A DNA stretch of 64,000 nt, taken from assembly GCF_000402035.1 (NCBI RefSeq), contig NC_021287.1:2046001-2110000 (forward strand), read 5' to 3'. Position 1 is the stretch's first letter. Every line of letters begins with the position of its first letter. The translations under genes were made by a program, and so were the position numbers. The notes beneath the pieces were generated by a model. The model was not told the origin of the DNA and made no database searches. It was given only the letters and a program-made list of their open reading frames with translations. Source of the DNA: Caballeronia insecticola (GTDB lineage Bacteria > Pseudomonadota > Gammaproteobacteria > Burkholderiales > Burkholderiaceae). This document shows, in pieces, positions 19,381 to 28,463 of this stretch.

Positions 19381-20313
19381 TCAACCGGCGATCAGTTTGC
19401 GCGTTTCTTCGAGCGAGGCCGGATCGAAGATCGAACCGCCGACGAGATTGCCGTCGATGCGCTTGGTCAGTCCCGCGAGCACCTTGCCCGGACCGCACTC
19501 GATGACGTGCGTGACGCCGTCTTTCGCCATCGCCTGCACGCATTCGACCCAGCGCACCGGACCGGCGGCCTGACGCACGAGCGCGTCCTTGATCGCGGCC
19601 GGATCGGAGACGACGGCGACATCGACGTTATTGATCAGCGGAATTTTCGGCGCGTGGATCTCGACCTTTGCGAGATAGTCGCGCAGCTTGTCCGACGCCG
19701 GCTTGAGCAGCGACGAATGGAACGGCGCCGACACCGGCAGCGGCAATGCGCGCTTGGCGCCGCGCGCCTTGGCCACTTCGCACGCCTTTTCGACGGCGGC
19801 CTTCGCGCCGGCGATCACGACTTGCGCGGGCGCGTTGAAATTCACCGCCTCGACGACCCCCGCCGACGATGCTTCCGCGCAGACCGCGCGCACGGTGTCG
19901 TCGTCGAGACCGAGGATCGCGGCCATGCCGCCTTCACCCACCGGCACGGCCGTTTGCATTGCCTGCGCGCGAAAACGCACGAGCGGCACGGCGTCCGCGA
20001 ACGCCAGCGCGCCCGCCGCGACGAGGGCCGTGTATTCGCCGAGGCTGTGACCCGCGACGATCGCGGGCGCAAGACCGGTTTCCTGTTCCCACACGCGGTA
20101 GATCGCGTAAGCGGCCGTCAGCATGACGGGCTGCGTGTTCGTGGTCAGGTTCAGCTCTTCCGCGGGGCCTTCGGCGATCAGCTTGCCGAGATCCTGGCCG
20201 AGCGCGTCGGAGGCTTGCTGGACGGTCTCGCGCACGATGGCGTGATCGGCGAATGCGTTGAGCATGCCGATCGACTGCGAGCCCTGTCCGGGGAAAACGA
20301 ACGCAAATTTCAT
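19381..20313 (-). CDS. fabD: Malonyl-CoA:ACP transacylase
   Basis: 310 residues. It loads malonyl groups onto ACP. It starts MKFAFVFPGQGSQ; nucleophile Ser90 lies in AGHSLGEY; QPVMLTAAYA and the histidine in SAPFHSSLL are conserved. The ATG at 20313 is chosen over an upstream in-frame start because family members begin at MKFAFVFPGQG. Confidence 0.97.
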   Translation of the reverse strand: MKFAFVFPGQGSQSIGMLNAFADHAIVRETVQQASDALGQDLGKLIAEGPAEELNLTTNTQPVMLTAAYAIYRVWEQETGLAPAIVAGHSLGEYTALVAAGALAFADAVPLVRFRAQAMQTAVPVGEGGMAAILGLDDDTVRAVCAEASSAGVVEAVNFNAPAQVVIAGAKAAVEKACEVAKARGAKRALPLPVSAPFHSSLLKPASDKLRDYLAKVEIHAPKIPLINNVDVAVVSDPAAIKDALVRQAAGPVRWVECVQAMAKDGVTHVIECGPGKVLAGLTKRIDGNLVGGSIFDPASLEETRKLIAG

Positions 20314-20444
20314 ATCGTCCTCGTTGACTGGAATGATCCGCGATGTCGCCGCAGACTGCACGCGTGGCGCGCGCTCAGACGGCGCGCGGCGAGCGGCGCG
20401 GCGACGGGATCAGTTGCGAATGAGTAGAGGGAATCGATAAACGA

Positions 20445-21434
20445 TCAGTAGCGGATGACCGACGCGCCCCACGTGAAGCCGCCGCCCACACCTTCGATCA
20501 GCAGATGGTCGCCGCGCTTGATGCGGCCGTCGCGCACCGCGACGTCGAGCGCAAGCGGAATCGACGCCGCCGACGTATTGCCGTGCTCGCCCACCGTCAC
20601 GACCATGCGCTCGGCCGGCAAATGCAGCTTGCGCGCCGTGCTCTGCATGATGCGGATATTGGCCTGATGGGGGATCAGCCAGTCGATGTCGTCCGGCGTG
20701 AGCCGCGCCTTGTCGAGCGCTTCGAGCGCGACCTTTTCCAGCACGTTGACCGCCAGCTTGAAGACGGCCTGGCCGTCCATGTGCAGAAACGCGCTGCCTT
20801 CGATCACGCCGCCGTTCACATTGCCCGGCGTGCACAAGATATCCGAATGGCTGCCGTCCGCGTGCAGCGCGCTCGACAGCACGCCCGGTTCTTCCGAGGC
20901 CTGCAGGATGACTGCGCCCGCGCCGTCGCCGAACAGCACGCAGGTCGTGCGGTCCTTGAAATCGAGGATGCGCGAGAAGGTTTCCGCGCCGATGACGAGC
21001 GCCGTGCGGTTCATGCCGCTGCGAATGAAACTGTCCGCCGTGGCGATGCCGTATGCGAAACCGGAGCACACCGCCTGCACGTCGAACGCGGCGCCGTTGT
21101 TCTTGATGCCGAGCTTGTTCTGCAGCAGGCAGGCCGTGCTCGGGAACACGAAGTCCGGCGTGGAAGTCGCGACGATGATGAGATCGATCGATTGCGGATC
21201 GATGCCCGCGGCCTCGATCGCCCGTTGCGATGCGACGAGCGCGAGATCGCTCGTGGTCTGATTGGCCGCCGCGAAGTGGCGCGCGTGAATGCCGGTGCGG
21301 GCGACGATCCATTCGTCGCTCGTCTCGACGCCCTGCTTCGCGAGACGGTCTGCCAATTCCTGATTCGTGACGCGCTCGTCAGGCAGGTAGCTGCCGGTGC
21401 CCAGCACGCGAGAGTAAAGATTGGTTTGAGCCAT
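20445..21434 (-). CDS. fabH: 3-oxoacyl-[ACP] synthase III
   Basis: 329 residues. It starts fatty-acid synthesis by condensing acetyl-CoA with malonyl-ACP. Active-site Cys123 ([13 protein letters not shown]), His in [11 protein letters not shown] and Asn in [12 protein letters not shown] are intact. Its ATG overlaps the plsX stop by one base (TAATG), showing translational coupling. Confidence 0.98.
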   Translation of the reverse strand: MAQTNLYSRVLGTGSYLPDERVTNQELADRLAKQGVETSDEWIVARTGIHARHFAAANQTTSDLALVASQRAIEAAGIDPQSIDLIIVATSTPDFVFPSTACLLQNKLGIKNNGAAFDVQAVCSGFAYGIATADSFIRSGMNRTALVIGAETFSRILDFKDRTTCVLFGDGAGAVILQASEEPGVLSSALHADGSHSDILCTPGNVNGGVIEGSAFLHMDGQAVFKLAVNVLEKVALEALDKARLTPDDIDWLIPHQANIRIMQSTARKLHLPAERMVVTVGEHGNTSAASIPLALDVAVRDGRIKRGDHLLIEGVGGGFTWGASVIRY

Positions 21435-22603
21435 TATGCCTTCGAATGTAGCGCAGTACCGGACGCGTCCGGCGGGGTCGGCGGTGAGTTTGGCTGCGGA
21501 GCCGCTTGATTGTCCGCAACGGTGCCTGGCGTGCTTTCGCTGTTCGTAGCCGCCGATGCATCGGGCGCGGGCGCCGTGGCATCGGGTTTGCGCGCGGAAG
21601 GCGCATTCTCTTCCATCGCGCGCACCAGGCGCTCGAGCACGCCATTTTTGACGGCATCATACCCGCGTTTGATAGCCCACTCAAACCCGAAGGCCTCGGC
21701 CGAACCGTGACTCTTGATGACGAGCCCACGCAAGCCCAGCAAGGCTGCGCCGTTATATTGCGCGGGATCGACGCGTTTCTTGAAACGCTTTAAAACAGGA
21801 AGCGCAACGAGCGCCATCAGCTTGGAGGCGAGCGAACGGCTGAACTCTTCCTTGATGATGTCGGCGAGCATTTTCGCGAGACCTTCGGAGGTCTTGAGCG
21901 CGACATTGCCGACGAAACCGTCGCACACGACGACATCCGTCGTGCCCTTGTAGATGTCGTTGCCTTCCACGTTGCCGTAGAAATTGAGCGTGCTCGCGCG
22001 CAGGAGTTCGCCCGCGCGTTTGATCGTTTCGTTGCCCTTGATGACTTCTTCGCCGATATTGAGCAGGCCGATGGTGGGCCGCTCGCGGCCTTCGATCGCC
22101 GATACGAGCGCGTGGCCCATCTCGGCGAACTGCAGCAGATGCTCGGGTTCGCAATCGACATTGGCGCCGAGATCGAGCACGGTGGTATAGCCCTTCTGGC
22201 TCGGCATGGCGAACGCGATGGCCGGGCGTTCGATGCCGGCGAGCGTCTTCAGCACATAGCGGGACACCGCCATGAGCGCGCCGGTGTTGCCGGCGGAAAT
22301 GCAGGTCTGCGCCTCGCCTTCCTTCACGAGGTTGAGCGCCACGCGCATCGACGAATCTTTCTTTTTGCGCAGCGCAACTTCAACCGGGTCGTCCATCGCG
22401 ACGACTTCGCTCGCGGGCACGACCGTCAGGCGAGGCTCGTCGGTGGCTTTCGCCTTCTTGAGCTGGGCGCGGATGGCCTGCTCGATGCCGACGAGCATCA
22501 GATGCGCGTCGGGATGCGAGCGCACGAAATTGACGGCAGCGGGAACGGTCACGGCCGGACCGTGGTCGCCCCCCATGCAGTCGATGGTGATCTTTACAGT
22601 CAT
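21434..22603 (-). CDS. plsX: Phosphate acyltransferase PlsX
   Basis: 389 residues. It makes acyl-phosphate from acyl-ACP for the PlsY route of phospholipid synthesis. Canonical start [50 protein letters not shown] and [16 protein letters not shown] match the family. The last 40-50 residues (Ala/Pro/Asp-rich) are an extra tail. It lies downstream of rpmF but beyond a terminator hairpin at 22627-22652. Confidence 0.97.
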   Translation of the reverse strand: MTVKITIDCMGGDHGPAVTVPAAVNFVRSHPDAHLMLVGIEQAIRAQLKKAKATDEPRLTVVPASEVVAMDDPVEVALRKKKDSSMRVALNLVKEGEAQTCISAGNTGALMAVSRYVLKTLAGIERPAIAFAMPSQKGYTTVLDLGANVDCEPEHLLQFAEMGHALVSAIEGRERPTIGLLNIGEEVIKGNETIKRAGELLRASTLNFYGNVEGNDIYKGTTDVVVCDGFVGNVALKTSEGLAKMLADIIKEEFSRSLASKLMALVALPVLKRFKKRVDPAQYNGAALLGLRGLVIKSHGSAEAFGFEWAIKRGYDAVKNGVLERLVRAMEENAPSARKPDATAPAPDASAATNSESTPGTVADNQAAPQPNSPPTPPDASGTALHSKA

Positions 22604-22626
22604 GGAACGCGACGAATTTCGGGCAC

Positions 22627-22652
22627 AAAAAAGCGGCAGTGAAATGCCGCCT
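22627..22652 (-). terminator. Terminator after rpmF, before plsX
   Basis: On the minus strand GCGGCA and TGCCGC form a 6-bp stem around a 6-base loop and are followed by six T residues. It lies between rpmF and plsX and would let the abundant L32 message end before the lipid genes. Confidence 0.85.
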
Positions 22653-22741
22653 TCTCGTCGTACCGGGAAAGTGTCAAGAGCGAGTTGCGCCTGCGAGCCC
22701 GCAAAACGGTTTCAGCGGGCGCACCGGGCGTCGAGGAACGC

Positions 22742-22921
22742 TTAGTCGTTCTTCGTCTTGATGACTTTCTTGCCACGATAGTAGCCGTTCGGGCTTACGT
22801 GGTGACGCAGATGCACTTCACCCGTGCTCGGTTCGACGGCCAGCGGCGCTGCGCCGAGGAAGTCGTGGGAACGGTGCATGCCGCGCTTCGACGGCGACTT
22901 CTTGTTTTGCTGAACTGCCAT
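22742..22921 (-). CDS. rpmF: 50S ribosomal protein L32
   Basis: 59 residues. It begins [20 protein letters not shown] and ends [14 protein letters not shown], the usual L32 of proteobacteria without zinc-binding cysteines. A good purine-rich site (CTGGAGT) lies before the ATG at 22921. It sits in the conserved yceD-rpmF-plsX-fabH order. Confidence 0.97.
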   Translation of the reverse strand: MAVQQNKKSPSKRGMHRSHDFLGAAPLAVEPSTGEVHLRHHVSPNGYYRGKKVIKTKND

Positions 22922-23138
22922 GATTACTCCAGAAAAATTTTGCGAATTCTAACACAGCCCGACCCGCCGACAGCCCTCGGCCGTTCGGCCATCGGGTGCG
23001 CGCATCGCGCTACAAGGTCTATCCCCGCGCGAGCGGAAGAATTTTTCGAGCCTTTCGGCCCACCGCCTGAAGCGGAAAATCACGTGCTACACAACCTTCT
23101 CGGTGCTGCTTGCCCGGTACTTGCCCGGCGCGTGCCGC

Positions 23139-23759
23139 TCAGTGCTTCTGGTCGGAGCCGCCCTGTTTGAGCTTCCCCAGCACGGCAAACGGATTCGGCT
23201 TGGCTGCCTCATCCTGGGCACCGGCTTCGTCCGGCTCGTCGTCCGCGCTGCCCTGAAGCAGGCTTTCGTGCGCCTCGGGACACACGTTGTGCTTGGGCAC
23301 GAGCGGCAAGGACAACAACAACTCCTCTTCGATCAAGTCGACGAGATCGAACTGGCGTGAGCCTACGATCACTTCGACTTCATCGTCGTCGAGCGGAAAT
23401 TCGTCCGCTTCTGCCTCGGTCGCCACGATCCGGTAGGTCGCGTCGACATCGAGATGCTGCGAATACACTGCCAGGCAGCGCTGGCAGATGAGCCACACCG
23501 AGCCGTGCACCGCGAGGCGCAGATACGGCTGCGGCGCCTCCGTGCCATCGTCCTGCAGTTCCGGCTGGGTCGAGCCCTCGGCCTGCCAGGTGAACACGGT
23601 GTCGCGGTCTGGCGCTTCCGACGGCACTTCGGCTAACATGCGCGGCATCTGCGAGACGCGCAGCGCGCCGGCTGCCTGCCTGCCACTCTTGGCGAATTCG
23701 TAAATGTCGAGCGCGCGCAGATCGGCGGGGCTCACAGGTTTGCCAGGATTCTGAGTCAT
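23139..23759 (-). CDS. yceD: YceD/DUF177 family protein (23S rRNA accumulation)
   Basis: 206 residues. The family is required for normal 23S rRNA accumulation and is nearly always encoded next to rpmF, as here. Recognised from LAVHGSVWLICQRCLAVYSQHLDVDATYRIV, with the CQRC pair, and the acidic segment DEVEVIVGSRQFDLVDLIEEELLLSLPLVPKH followed by a third conserved cysteine. It reads away from maf. Confidence 0.92.
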   Translation of the reverse strand: MTQNPGKPVSPADLRALDIYEFAKSGRQAAGALRVSQMPRMLAEVPSEAPDRDTVFTWQAEGSTQPELQDDGTEAPQPYLRLAVHGSVWLICQRCLAVYSQHLDVDATYRIVATEAEADEFPLDDDEVEVIVGSRQFDLVDLIEEELLLSLPLVPKHNVCPEAHESLLQGSADDEPDEAGAQDEAAKPNPFAVLGKLKQGGSDQKH

Positions 23760-24042
23760 GTGCGCTCCTGCTCGGGCCTTGCTGGGTTAGTGCTTCCGGT
23801 GAGCGCTCAGTATGCACCGCGATGCTGCCTGAACGCCACACCCGGCGCGGCTTTCGCCGGGTTCATCGGTGTTGATCCCGATACAAGATCAACGTTATGG
23901 ACCAAACTAAGGTCATATGTCCGCCGACGCACGTACCGATGAAAAGCCCAAAATCATATCGGCTTTATTCTTTCGAGTCAAATACTTAAGGGCGCGTCCG
24001 CGTACCGTCGTTTTTTCATCCATTTCCTGCTGAAATCGCTTT

Positions 24043-24660
24043 ATGTCCGAGGCTCCCAACCCGCCGCCGCGCCTGATTCTGGCGTCCAGTTCACCCTATC
24101 GACGCGAATTGCTCGAACGCCTGCGCGTACCGTTCGACGTCGTCACGCCCGCTATCGACGAAACGCCGCTCGCCAGCGAAACGCCCGAAGCGACGGCCGT
24201 GCGGCTGTCGATCGCCAAGGCGCGGGCCGCAGCGGCGCGCATCGCGGACAGCGCGCCATTGCTCGTCATCGGTTCGGATCAGGTCGCGACCTTCGACGGC
24301 CGGCAGATCGGCAAGCCCGGCACGCACGAAAACGCCATCGCGCAATTGCAGGCGATGCGCGGGCGCAGCGTCGACTTTCACAGCGCGCTGTGCCTGTTCG
24401 ACAACCGCACGGACACCGTGCAATCCGCCGATATCGTCACCCGCGTGCGTTTTCGCAACTATTCGGACGCGCAGATCGAGTTTTATTTGCGCGCGGAAAC
24501 GCCCTACGACTGCGCCGGCAGCGCGAAATCCGAAGGCCTCGGCATCGCGCTTCTGGAGGCGATCGAAGCCGACGATCCCACGGCGCTCATCGGCCTGCCG
24601 CTGATCGCGCTCTCCGGCATGCTCGAAAAAGCCGGTTTTCCGATTCTGGGGGCAGCATGA
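24043..24660 (+). CDS. Maf-family nucleoside triphosphate pyrophosphatase
   Basis: 205 residues. Maf proteins hydrolyse non-canonical or methylated nucleoside triphosphates to monophosphates. Motifs: LILASSSPYRRELLERL at the start, the catalytic-site segments DETPL and GSDQVATFDGRQIGKPG, and the terminal GLPLIALSGML. The sequence fits the YceF subgroup (7-methyl-GTP) better than YhdE, but I am not certain. It overlaps the next gene in ATGA. Confidence 0.92.
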   Translation: MSEAPNPPPRLILASSSPYRRELLERLRVPFDVVTPAIDETPLASETPEATAVRLSIAKARAAAARIADSAPLLVIGSDQVATFDGRQIGKPGTHENAIAQLQAMRGRSVDFHSALCLFDNRTDTVQSADIVTRVRFRNYSDAQIEFYLRAETPYDCAGSAKSEGLGIALLEAIEADDPTALIGLPLIALSGMLEKAGFPILGAA

Positions 24661-25376
24661 GCGGCGTTCTGTATCTGATTCCGAACACGCTCGGCGACGG
24701 CGACGCCGATGCACTCGCGCAAGTTCTGCCCGAACCGGTGCGCGCGCAGGCGGCCGCGCTCGGCTATTACATCGGCGAGAACGCGAAGACGACGCGCGCC
24801 TTCCTGAAGAAAGTGGGCACGGAGCGGCCGATTCAGGAAATCGAGGTGCGCGAGCTCAACGTCAACACACCGCCGGGCGAGATCGAGAAGCTGCTCGCGC
24901 CGATTCTCGCCGGCGCCGATGCCGGTCTTGTGTCGGAAGCGGGCTGCCCTGCCGTCGCGGATCCGGGCGCCCTGCTCGTGCGGCGGGCGCACGAACGCGG
25001 CGTGAAAGTGGTGCCGTTCGTCGGGCCGAGTTCGATTTTGCTCGCGCTGATGGCGTCGGGCATGAACGGCCAGAGCTTTGCCTTCAACGGCTATCTGCCC
25101 GTCGATGCCGCCGAGCGCGGCAAGCGGCTGCGCGAACTGGAGCAACTGTCGCGCAAAGCCAATCAGACGCAGATTTTCATCGAGACGCCCTATCGCAACC
25201 GCGCGATGCTCGACACGCTCGTCGCGACCTGCGCACCGTCGACGTTGATTTGCGTCGCCGTCGATCTGACGCTGCCGGGCGAAACCATCGTCACGCGGAC
25301 GGCGGCGGACTGGAAGAAAAAGGCCGCGCCTGAGTTGCACAAGCGTCCGGCCATTTTTCTGCTGCTCGCGTCGTAG
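24657..25376 (+). CDS. RsmI-like SAM-dependent methyltransferase
   Basis: 239 residues of the tetrapyrrole (corrin/porphyrin) methylase fold. It starts MSGVLYLIPNTLGD and carries GLVSEAGCPAVADPGALLVRRAH and VVPFVGPSSILLALMASGMNGQSFAFNGYLP, shared with RsmI (16S rRNA C1402 2'-O-methylation), but it is shorter than RsmI (about 285) and lacks its C-terminal part. The start at 24657 overlaps the maf stop by 4 bases. Role is inferred only from the fold. Confidence 0.88.
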   Translation: MSGVLYLIPNTLGDGDADALAQVLPEPVRAQAAALGYYIGENAKTTRAFLKKVGTERPIQEIEVRELNVNTPPGEIEKLLAPILAGADAGLVSEAGCPAVADPGALLVRRAHERGVKVVPFVGPSSILLALMASGMNGQSFAFNGYLPVDAAERGKRLRELEQLSRKANQTQIFIETPYRNRAMLDTLVATCAPSTLICVAVDLTLPGETIVTRTAADWKKKAAPELHKRPAIFLLLAS

Positions 25377-25392
25377 TTGTTCCGCGACCGAT

Positions 25393-26358
25393 TCAGCGCA
25401 GTTGAGGCTTGCCGCCGAGCGTGAGCGCGCGCATGGCGGCATCGCCCACGGACGCACCGAAACGCCGCACCACGCGCTCGCTGATGCTTTCCTTCTGCGT
25501 GTAATCGACGATTTCCGGCTGCTTGATGATCTCGCGCGCGACATAGGTTGCGTCGCCGAAATCGTCGGCGAGACCGAGTTCAACGCTTTTGGCGCCCGTC
25601 CAGAACGCGCCGGAGAACAGGTCCGGATCGTCTTTGAGGCGTTTTCCGCGTCCCTGCTTCACGGCATCGATGAACTGCGTGTGGATCTGATCGAGCATGT
25701 CCTGCGCGTGCGCGACCATTTGCGGCGTTTCGGGCGAGAACGGATCGAACGCGCCCTTGTTCGAACCCGACGTGTGCATGCGACGCTGGACGCCGAGCTT
25801 GTCCATCAGGCCGGTGAAGCCGAAACCGTCCATCAGCACGCCGATCGAGCCGACGATGCTCGCCTTGTTGACGTAGATCTTGTCCGCCGCCGCCGCAACG
25901 TAATAACCGCCCGACGCACACATATCGTCGACGACAACGTACAACGGCGTCTTCGGATATTTCGCGCGCAGCCGCCGGATTTCGCCGTTGATGATGCCCG
26001 CCTGCACCGGACTGCCGCCCGGACTGTTGATGCGCAGGATCACGCCCGCAGTGTTTTCATCTTCGAACGCGCTCTGCAACGCGCCGTCGATGTTGTCGGC
26101 GCTCGCGTCGCCGTTCGCGGAGATTTCGCCTTGCAAGTCGACGAGCGCCGTGTGCTTGCCCGCCTTCGCAACGCGATCGCCGGTGAAATCGAACACGCCC
26201 CACGCGATCAGCGCGATCACCGCGAGGAACACGAAGCGGAAGAAAATGCGCCAGCGACGCGCGGCGCGCTGTTCGCGGATAGCGGCCAGCGCGATGCGTT
26301 CGAGCGCCTCGCGCTCCCAGTTTTCATTGCCGCGCGTGGGCGGAAGGTTGTCGGACAT
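25393..26358 (-). CDS. sppA: S49 family signal-peptide-peptidase-like protease
   Basis: 321 residues. A cytoplasmic N-terminus is followed by one membrane helix (about 38-56, FFRFVFLAVIALIAWGVF) and an SppA domain facing the periplasm. The nucleophile is Ser149 (DDMCASGGYY) and the base is probably Lys201 (SGSNKGAFDPFSP), a spacing like that in the short Bacillus SppA. It probably degrades leftover signal peptides. It converges with the methyltransferase gene and is followed upstream by the Rieske gene. Confidence 0.93.
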   Translation of the reverse strand: MSDNLPPTRGNENWEREALERIALAAIREQRAARRWRIFFRFVFLAVIALIAWGVFDFTGDRVAKAGKHTALVDLQGEISANGDASADNIDGALQSAFEDENTAGVILRINSPGGSPVQAGIINGEIRRLRAKYPKTPLYVVVDDMCASGGYYVAAAADKIYVNKASIVGSIGVLMDGFGFTGLMDKLGVQRRMHTSGSNKGAFDPFSPETPQMVAHAQDMLDQIHTQFIDAVKQGRGKRLKDDPDLFSGAFWTGAKSVELGLADDFGDATYVAREIIKQPEIVDYTQKESISERVVRRFGASVGDAAMRALTLGGKPQLR

Positions 26359-26397
26359 GCGTGGTCTGGTAGTTGAGAAGAATCAGGCCGAGAGAAA

Positions 26398-26796
26398 TCA
26401 GGCGGGGCGCAGCGCGTCATCGGGCAGCCAGAAGACCGCGCGGCCGTCAGGCGTGTCGCGCTCCTCGACCGTCACCGCCCGCAAGCGCGCGCCGCGGCAC
26501 GGGCCGCCCACGCATTTGCCGGTGTCAGGCTCGTAGATCGCCCCGTGCGTCGCGCACATCAAGTATAGGCCCGAGCTTTCGAAGAACTGGCCCTCGACCC
26601 AGTCGAGTTCCATCGGCACGTGCGCGCAGCGGTTCAGGTAGCCGCGCGGCTGGCCGTCGTAGCGCACGAAGAACACGACTGCGTCGCCGCTCGCATCGGT
26701 TGCCGCCATGCGGATGCCCGCCCCGCCGTCGATCAGTTCATCGGCCGCGCACACGCGCACCGCGTCGCGCTCGGGCATCGCCGCGGGCTCGCTCAT
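26398..26796 (-). CDS. Rieske [2Fe-2S] protein
   Basis: 132 residues, a stand-alone Rieske domain. The cluster ligands are Cys57-X-His59 (RCAHVPMELD) and Cys81-X2-His84 (MCATHGAIYEPDTG). No signal peptide or other domain is visible, so it is likely a soluble electron carrier like small ferredoxin subunits. Its ATG overlaps the stop of the phosphatase gene (ATGA, 26793-26796), so the two are translated together; the partner is unknown. Confidence 0.9.
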   Translation of the reverse strand: MSEPAAMPERDAVRVCAADELIDGGAGIRMAATDASGDAVVFFVRYDGQPRGYLNRCAHVPMELDWVEGQFFESSGLYLMCATHGAIYEPDTGKCVGGPCRGARLRAVTVEERDTPDGRAVFWLPDDALRPA

Positions 26797-27452
26797 GCGT
26801 GCTCCCGCAGCCAGCCGGCGAGCGATGCGACGCTGTCCGCGCAAAACTGCGGCTTGAGCACCGCGAGCGAATCCGCCGGATGCGCGCCGTAGCCCACGCC
26901 CACGCCCGCCGCGCCGGCGTTGATCGCCATCTGCAGGTCGTGGGTCGTGTCGCCGATCATCACCGTGCGCGCCAGATCCTGACCGAGTTCGCGCGTGAGT
27001 TCGTGGAGCATCGCGGGATGCGGCTTCGAGAATGTTTCGTCGGCGCAGCGCGTGCCGTCGAATACGCTCGTCAGACGCGACTGATCCAGCGCGCGATTGA
27101 GCCCGACGCGGCTCTTGCCCGTCGCCACCGCGAGAAAATAGCCCTCGTCGCGCAGTTCCTGCAGCAGTTCGCGCACGCCGGCGAACAATTCGGTCTGCTG
27201 GCCCATCGTCAGGAAATGGAAACGGTAGCGTTCGGCCAGGCGCGGGTAATCGGACGGATCGAGCGTCGGCGCGCAGATTTGCAGCGCGTCCTTCAACCCC
27301 AGGCCGATCACGTAGCTCGCGGATTCGTCCGCCGGAACCGGCAGCCCGAGGTCGCGGCACGAGGCCTGGATGCTGCGCGTGATGTGCACGGTCGAATCCA
27401 TCAGCGTGCCGTCCCAGTCGAAAACGATCAGATCGAATTGCTTCCGCGCCAT
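26793..27452 (-). CDS. HAD-IA hydrolase, phosphoglycolate-phosphatase-like
   Basis: 219 residues. HAD motif I FDWDGTLMDST with the nucleophile Asp, motif III KPHPAML and motif IV VMIGDTTHDLQMA are intact, with a helical cap between. Closest family by look is Gph/PgpB-type phosphatases, but the true substrate cannot be read from the sequence. Its start is adjacent to the rluC stop (27453), forming rluC-HAD-Rieske-sppA on one strand. Confidence 0.9.
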   Translation of the reverse strand: MARKQFDLIVFDWDGTLMDSTVHITRSIQASCRDLGLPVPADESASYVIGLGLKDALQICAPTLDPSDYPRLAERYRFHFLTMGQQTELFAGVRELLQELRDEGYFLAVATGKSRVGLNRALDQSRLTSVFDGTRCADETFSKPHPAMLHELTRELGQDLARTVMIGDTTHDLQMAINAGAAGVGVGYGAHPADSLAVLKPQFCADSVASLAGWLREHA

Positions 27453-28451
27453 TTATTCTGTCTCTCGATTTTTGAGTTGCTCGATGAACCGCTTGCATTC
27501 GACGGGCAACGGCGCTTCGAGTTGCAACGGCTCGCCGGTGGCCGGATGCGTGATCTTGAGCCGGTACGCATGCAGGAACATGCGTTTGAGCGACGGTTTC
27601 GCGCTCGGACGCGCCAGATCCTTGTTCAGCGAGAAATCGCCGTATTTGGCGTCGCCGGCGATCGGCAGGCCGATGCTCGCCATGTGCACGCGAATCTGGT
27701 GCGTGCGGCCGGTTTTGAGCTCCGCCTCGACCCACGCGTAGTCGTCCCAGCGCTCGATCAGATTGAACACCGTATGCGACGGCAGCCCGTTTTCCTGGAT
27801 GCGCACGCGCCGCTCGCCGTCCCCCGCCACATATTTATGCAACGGCGCCTTCACGACGCGCCGGCGGCCCCAGTCGCTCTGCCAGTCGCCATAGCCGACG
27901 GCGTAATAACGCTTGTCGATGCGGTTTTCGCGAATCTGTTCGTGCAGATTGACGAGCGCGGCGCGCTTTTTCGCGAGCATCAGCACGCCCGACGTCTCCC
28001 GATCGAGCCGATGCACCAGTTCGAGGAATTTCGCGTGCGGCCGCGCATTGCGCAATTGTTCGATCACGCCGAACGCCACGCCGCTGCCGCCGTGCACCGC
28101 GACACCCGACGGCTTGTCGATGACGATCAGGTGGTCGTCTTCGAAGAGAATCGGAAATTCGGCGGCCGGCGCGTTCGACGACACCGGCGCTTCGTCATGT
28201 TGCGCGGTGCGGATCGGCGGCACGCGCACGAGATCGCCCTGCACGAGCCGATACGCGGCGTCGATGCGGCCCTTGTTCACGCGCACTTCGCCGCTGCGCA
28301 GAATCCGGTAAATATGACTTTTGGGCACGCCTTTGCAGACGCGCAGTAGAAAATTGTCGATGCGCTGGCCAGCGGCGGTTTCATCGACTTCAATCATCGA
28401 TACTTGTTCGCTCGCGACCTGTTTATGGGATGTTTTGCCTAACTCATTCAT
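27453..28451 (-). CDS. rluC: 23S rRNA pseudouridine synthase RluC-like
   Basis: 332 residues. An N-terminal S4 domain (RIDNFLLRVCKGVPKSHIYRILRSGEVRVN) precedes an RluA-type catalytic domain with the Asp in HRLDRETSGVL and the conserved KTGRTHQIRVHM. RluC makes pseudouridines 955, 2504 and 2580 in 23S rRNA in E. coli. Placed divergently from rne, exactly as in E. coli and many proteobacteria, which supports RluC rather than RluD. The predicted rne promoter overlaps its start codon region. Confidence 0.93.
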   Translation of the reverse strand: MNELGKTSHKQVASEQVSMIEVDETAAGQRIDNFLLRVCKGVPKSHIYRILRSGEVRVNKGRIDAAYRLVQGDLVRVPPIRTAQHDEAPVSSNAPAAEFPILFEDDHLIVIDKPSGVAVHGGSGVAFGVIEQLRNARPHAKFLELVHRLDRETSGVLMLAKKRAALVNLHEQIRENRIDKRYYAVGYGDWQSDWGRRRVVKAPLHKYVAGDGERRVRIQENGLPSHTVFNLIERWDDYAWVEAELKTGRTHQIRVHMASIGLPIAGDAKYGDFSLNKDLARPSAKPSLKRMFLHAYRLKITHPATGEPLQLEAPLPVECKRFIEQLKNRETE

Positions 28452-28463
28452 TCTGAATATAAT
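28435..28463 (+). promoter_or_regulatory. Predicted sigma-70 promoter of rne
   Basis: TTGCCT (28435-28440) and TATAAT (28458-28463) are 17 bases apart on the plus strand. The -10 is perfect and the -35 matches 3 of 6. The -35 lies inside the start of rluC. Transcription would begin near 28470, about 867 bases before the rne ATG. Confidence 0.6.

Noticed and set aside
26373..28349. A 658-residue frame opposite the Rieske, phosphatase and rluC genes
   Set aside because: Antisense shadow; all three minus-strand genes have complete motifs and coupled starts and stops.
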